From: DATEPR01 sp963780635 | GTDB taxonomy: Bacteria > Actinomycetota > Actinomycetes > Mycobacteriales > Pseudonocardiaceae | Assembly (NCBI GenBank): GCA_963780635.1 | Contig: CAWACW010000024.1 | Location: 199,828 to 263,827, forward strand | DNA: 64,000 nucleotides | Reading direction: 5' to 3' | Shown here: positions 61,170 to 64,000 of the stretch, piece by piece | How positions within the stretch are numbered: position 1 is the first letter of the stretch | How the letters are laid out: every line of letters begins with the position of its first letter | Notes under the pieces: model-generated | The model's database searches: none | Told to the model about the DNA's origin: nothing | The model's input: only the letters and a program-made list of their open reading frames with translations | Position numbers and translations under genes: made by a program

Positions 61170-62807
61170 TTACGGCAGGTCGGGCAGCTCCAGCATCTCG
61201 GTGACCAGCGCCGCGATCGGCGACCGCTCGGACCGGGTGAGCGTGACGTGCGCGAACAGCGGGTGCCCCTTGAGGGTCTCGATCACCGCCGCGATGCCGT
61301 CATGCCGGCCGACCCGCAGGTTGTCCCGCTGGGCGACGTCATGGGTGAGCACCACCCGGGAGTTGGTGCCCAGCCGGGACAGCACGGTCAGCAGCACGTT
61401 GCGTTCCAGCGACTGCGCCTCGTCGACGATGACGAAGGAGTCGTGCAACGAGCGCCCGCGGATGTGCGTGAGCGGCAGCACCTCGAGCATCCCGCGGGCG
61501 ATGACCTCCTCGATGACGGCCGGCGACGCGACCGCCGACAGGGTGTCGAACACCGCCTGCGCCCAGGGCTGCATCTTGTCGTTCTCGCTGCCGGGCAGGT
61601 AGCCGAGCTCCTGCCCGCCGACCGCGTACAGCGGCCGGAAGACGACGACCTTGCGATGCGCCCGGCGTTCCATCACCAGTTCGAGCCCGGCGCACAGCGC
61701 CATCGCCGACTTGCCGGTGCCGGCCCGGCCGCCGAGGGAGACGATGCCGATCTCGTCGTCCATCAGCAGGTCGAGGGCGATCCGCTGTTCGGCGGACCGG
61801 CCGCGCAGCCCGAAGGCCTCCCGCTCGCCGCGAACCAGCCTGATCTGCTTGCCCGGGGTGACCCGGCCCAGCGCCGAGCTCGACGGGGTGACCAGCTTGA
61901 CGCCGGTGTGGCAGGGCAGCTCCCTGGCCTCATCGGAGTCGATCAGCCCGGCGTGGAACAGCGTGTCCACCTGCTCGGCGGGCACCTGCAGTTCGGCCAT
62001 CCCGGTCCAGCCGGACGGCACGATGTCCTGCGCCCGGTATTCGTCGGCGGCCAACCCGACCGCCGACGCCTTGACCCGCAGCGGCATGTCCTTGGTGACC
62101 AGGGTGACCCGGCCTTCTGGGCGTTCCAGGGCGAGGTTCAGCGCGCAGGCAAGAATTCGAGAATCGTTGCTGTCATTGCGGAATCCGGCCGGCAGCACGG
62201 TCGAGTCGGTGTGGTTCAGCTCGACGTGCAGGGTTCCGCCGGGCGCGCCGACCGGGACCGGGGCGTCCAGCCGGCCGTGTTCGACCCGGAGTTCATCGAG
62301 GATGCGCAGCGCCTGCCGGGCGAAGTAGCCGAGCTCCGGATGGTGCCGCTTGGCCTCGAGTTCACCGATCACGACCAGCGGCAGGATGACCTCGTGCTCG
62401 TCGAACCGGTTCAGCGCCCAGGGATCGGACAGCAGGACCGAGGTGTCGATGACGTAGGTCAGCCGGTCGCGTTCCGCGGACTTGCCGGGCGGCGCATCGG
62501 GAATGGCGCTCGGGCGGCGTGCTGCCCGCCGCGGCCGGGGATATGGGTGCTGGATCGGTTGCTGTCGCGCTGACTGCGTTGATTGCTGCGGCGGGGTCGG
62601 GAACTGCCGGGCTGAACTGCGGTATTCGTACCTAGTGAGACGGAACTGCGTGTGACCACGAGCGCTCCCAGGCGGACGAGAACCACCACGTCCGGTTCTA
62701 CGAGAAGGGCCGGCGGTGTCCCTGTGGCCCATACCGACAGATTGTCGGTGGGCACGGGGGCCCGGTGCCGGCCCCCTCGTGCTCGGTGCTGCGCTAGCGG
62801 CACGCAC
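61170..62807 (-). CDS. second PhoH2 (PIN plus PhoH ATPase)
   Basis: Closely similar along its length to the PhoH2 at 37.6 kb: YVIDTSVLLSDPWALNRF, GRAGTGKSAMALCAG and FVIVDEAQSLERN are all intact. The conserved part runs ~61,170-62,465. The N-terminal ~110 codons of this frame are low-complexity. An alternative start (GTG near 62658, VVTRSSVSL...) lies in another frame and would need a shift. PhoH2 is normally one per genome, so this copy supports a different source for the right segment. Confidence 0.87.
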   Translation of the reverse strand: MRAASAAPSTRGPAPGPRAHRQSVGMGHRDTAGPSRRTGRGGSRPPGSARGHTQFRLTRYEYRSSARQFPTPPQQSTQSARQQPIQHPYPRPRRAARRPSAIPDAPPGKSAERDRLTYVIDTSVLLSDPWALNRFDEHEVILPLVVIGELEAKRHHPELGYFARQALRILDELRVEHGRLDAPVPVGAPGGTLHVELNHTDSTVLPAGFRNDSNDSRILACALNLALERPEGRVTLVTKDMPLRVKASAVGLAADEYRAQDIVPSGWTGMAELQVPAEQVDTLFHAGLIDSDEARELPCHTGVKLVTPSSSALGRVTPGKQIRLVRGEREAFGLRGRSAEQRIALDLLMDDEIGIVSLGGRAGTGKSAMALCAGLELVMERRAHRKVVVFRPLYAVGGQELGYLPGSENDKMQPWAQAVFDTLSAVASPAVIEEVIARGMLEVLPLTHIRGRSLHDSFVIVDEAQSLERNVLLTVLSRLGTNSRVVLTHDVAQRDNLRVGRHDGIAAVIETLKGHPLFAHVTLTRSERSPIAALVTEMLELPDLP

Positions 62808-64000
62808 GATCGGGGCCTCCCGTATGGCCGCGTCTGGTGCGGCTCACGTATCGGACGCTACCTCGCGGGAAATCGCCGGACTGGCCAAACACGCGAACAA
62901 CCCGGTGAACATCAGGTTTCCGGATGTCACGCCGTCCGCACCGGGGTCCTCGCGCTGGTTGACGGGCCTGGCGTCCACCGGTTGGACGAGGCTCGGTTCC
63001 GGGCCGGCCTGGGATCCGACGGTGCGGGACCGGGCGGCGGGATCCACCGGGGTGCCGATGGGACGGCGCCGGGCGGCGGGACCGCACCGGCGGCCGACGG
63101 TGACGGCGCCGCGGTGGCGGAACGGCGCCGGGCGGCGGAACCGCGGCGGTTCCGGTCGGCCGCGGCAGCACCACCGTCATGGTCAGGCCACCGCCCGGGG
63201 TGTGCGACGCCAGGATCTGGCCGCCGTGCGAGCGCACGATCGCCGCGACGATCGAGAGCCCGAGGCCGGTGCCGCCGTTCTCCCGGCTGCGGGACGGGTC
63301 GACCCGGTAGAACCGATCGAACAGCCGATGCAGCGCCTCGTCGGAGACGCCCGGCCCGTTGTCACTGACGCTGATCGCGATCTCGTCCAGCCCGGTCAAC
63401 ATGGCGACGGTGGCGACGGTTCCGGTCGGGGTGTGGGTGCGGATATTGGCCAGCAGGTTGGCGAACAGCTGATGCAGCCGTAGCCGGTCGCCGAGGACGA
63501 CCGCCGGCGCGTAGCTGCCGGCGAGCCGCCAGGTGCGGGTCGGGTCGATGACGGCCGCGTCATCGATGACGCCCGTCAGCAGATCCGCGAGATCGACCCG
63601 CTCGTGCGTCAGGGTGCGTTCGGCATCGGCCTGGATCAGCGTCAGCAGGTCGTCGACCAGCGCGCCCATCCGCCGTGGACTCGAACCCCATCCGCTGCAT
63701 CGCCCGGTCGACGGCGGCCTCGTCCGGCAGCGCGCCGGCCGCGTAGAGGTCGGTGTAGCCGCGGACGGCGGCCACCGGGGTGCGCAATTCGTGCGAGGCG
63801 TCCGCGACGAACTGCCGCAACCGGTGCTCGCTGCGGCGCCGCTCGTCCAGCAGGGTGGAGATGCCGTCGAGCATGTCGTTGAAGGCGACACCCAGCCGGC
63901 CGATCTCGGTGCTGGGGTCGGATTCGTCCACCCGGCGTTTCAGGTCGCCCCTGGCGATGTCGTCGGCCGCCGTCGCCATCGATTCCAGCGGGCGCAGCTC
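62794..64000 (-). pseudogene. sensor histidine kinase, partial and frameshifted
   Basis: The 5' end lies beyond the window. Visible from the edge inward: HAMP-like ESMATAADDIARGDLKRRV, the H-box FVADASHELRTPVAAV (phospho-acceptor His) in one frame, then, after a shift near 63675, RMGALVDDLLTL, the N-box LFANLLANIRTHTP, DNGPGVSD and GGTGLGLSIV in another. The catalytic domain ends near 63150. The frame continues for ~120 codons of Pro/Arg-rich sequence that is probably not native. No response regulator is in the window; it may lie past 64,000. Confidence 0.8.

Overview
The window is GC-rich, densely coded actinobacterial DNA. Mycothiol conjugate amidase, PptT, a GlpX-type fructose-bisphosphatase, a tryptophan-containing DivIVA-like protein and many leaderless-looking promoters all point to Actinomycetia. 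From memory, the gene order 11.9-57.4 kb follows the Mycobacterium tuberculosis run Rv1072-Rv1110: BI-1-like, thiolase, SGNH, cbs, proline-rich antigen position, metB, greA, DUF4307, mca, small membrane protein, DUF255, hlyIII, Z-prenyl synthase, phoH2, fumC, glpX, DUF4245, xseB, xseA, lipid-droplet protein, ispH. Many insertions separate these genes. A Pseudonocardiales-like genome is my best guess; no database search was run.

Layout. 0-4.3 kb: esterase, DivIVA-like coiled-coil protein and the overlapping pair pptH-pptT. 4.7-7.2 kb: secreted GH16 glucanase-CBM6 behind a LacI-type operator, then a secreted S1 protease. 7.2-11.5 kb: CooC/MinD-like ATPase with a small partner, then a sortase-surface protein pair. 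11.9-16.1 kb: BI-1 membrane protein, an SDR and an Mce-associated protein fused by one apparent frameshift, a 77-bp repeat that multiplies a translation start, and an ECF sigma factor with a VOC protein. 16.2-34.2 kb: the mycobacterial-type housekeeping block, with ilvA, hppD and its Lrp-type neighbour, a methyltransferase and a cupin regulator. 35.5-46.4 kb: CoA-binding protein, Z-prenyl synthase, phoH2, DrrAB-type ABC exporter, GuaB1, LigB and a MocR-EamA pair. 47.2-57.35 kb: fumC, ferredoxin reductase, DoxX, L,D-transpeptidase, glpX, xseAB and ispH.

The most unusual feature is a set of four long non-coding arrays (1.0-1.5, 8.7-9.2, 34.4-35.1 and 46.7-47.2 kb). All use variants of one imperfect palindromic core (GACC-N7-GGTC type, G-rich on the + strand), but each has its own fixed period: about 40, 28, 58 and 79 bp. 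All lie behind gene 3' ends and all point the same way. I do not recognise this as a named repeat family. An unrelated 18-bp minisatellite lies at 49.97-50.34 kb.

At about 57,353 ispH is cut after codon 267 and joined to the truncated 3' end of an oppositely oriented YdjC/ChbG-like deacetylase. From there to the end (deacetylase, GT2, membrane mannosyltransferase, DMT-type transporter, a second PhoH2, histidine kinase) almost every gene carries frameshifts, and a second copy of a normally single-copy PhoH2 appears. This looks like an assembly join to another actinobacterial sequence of lower quality, or a decayed foreign segment.
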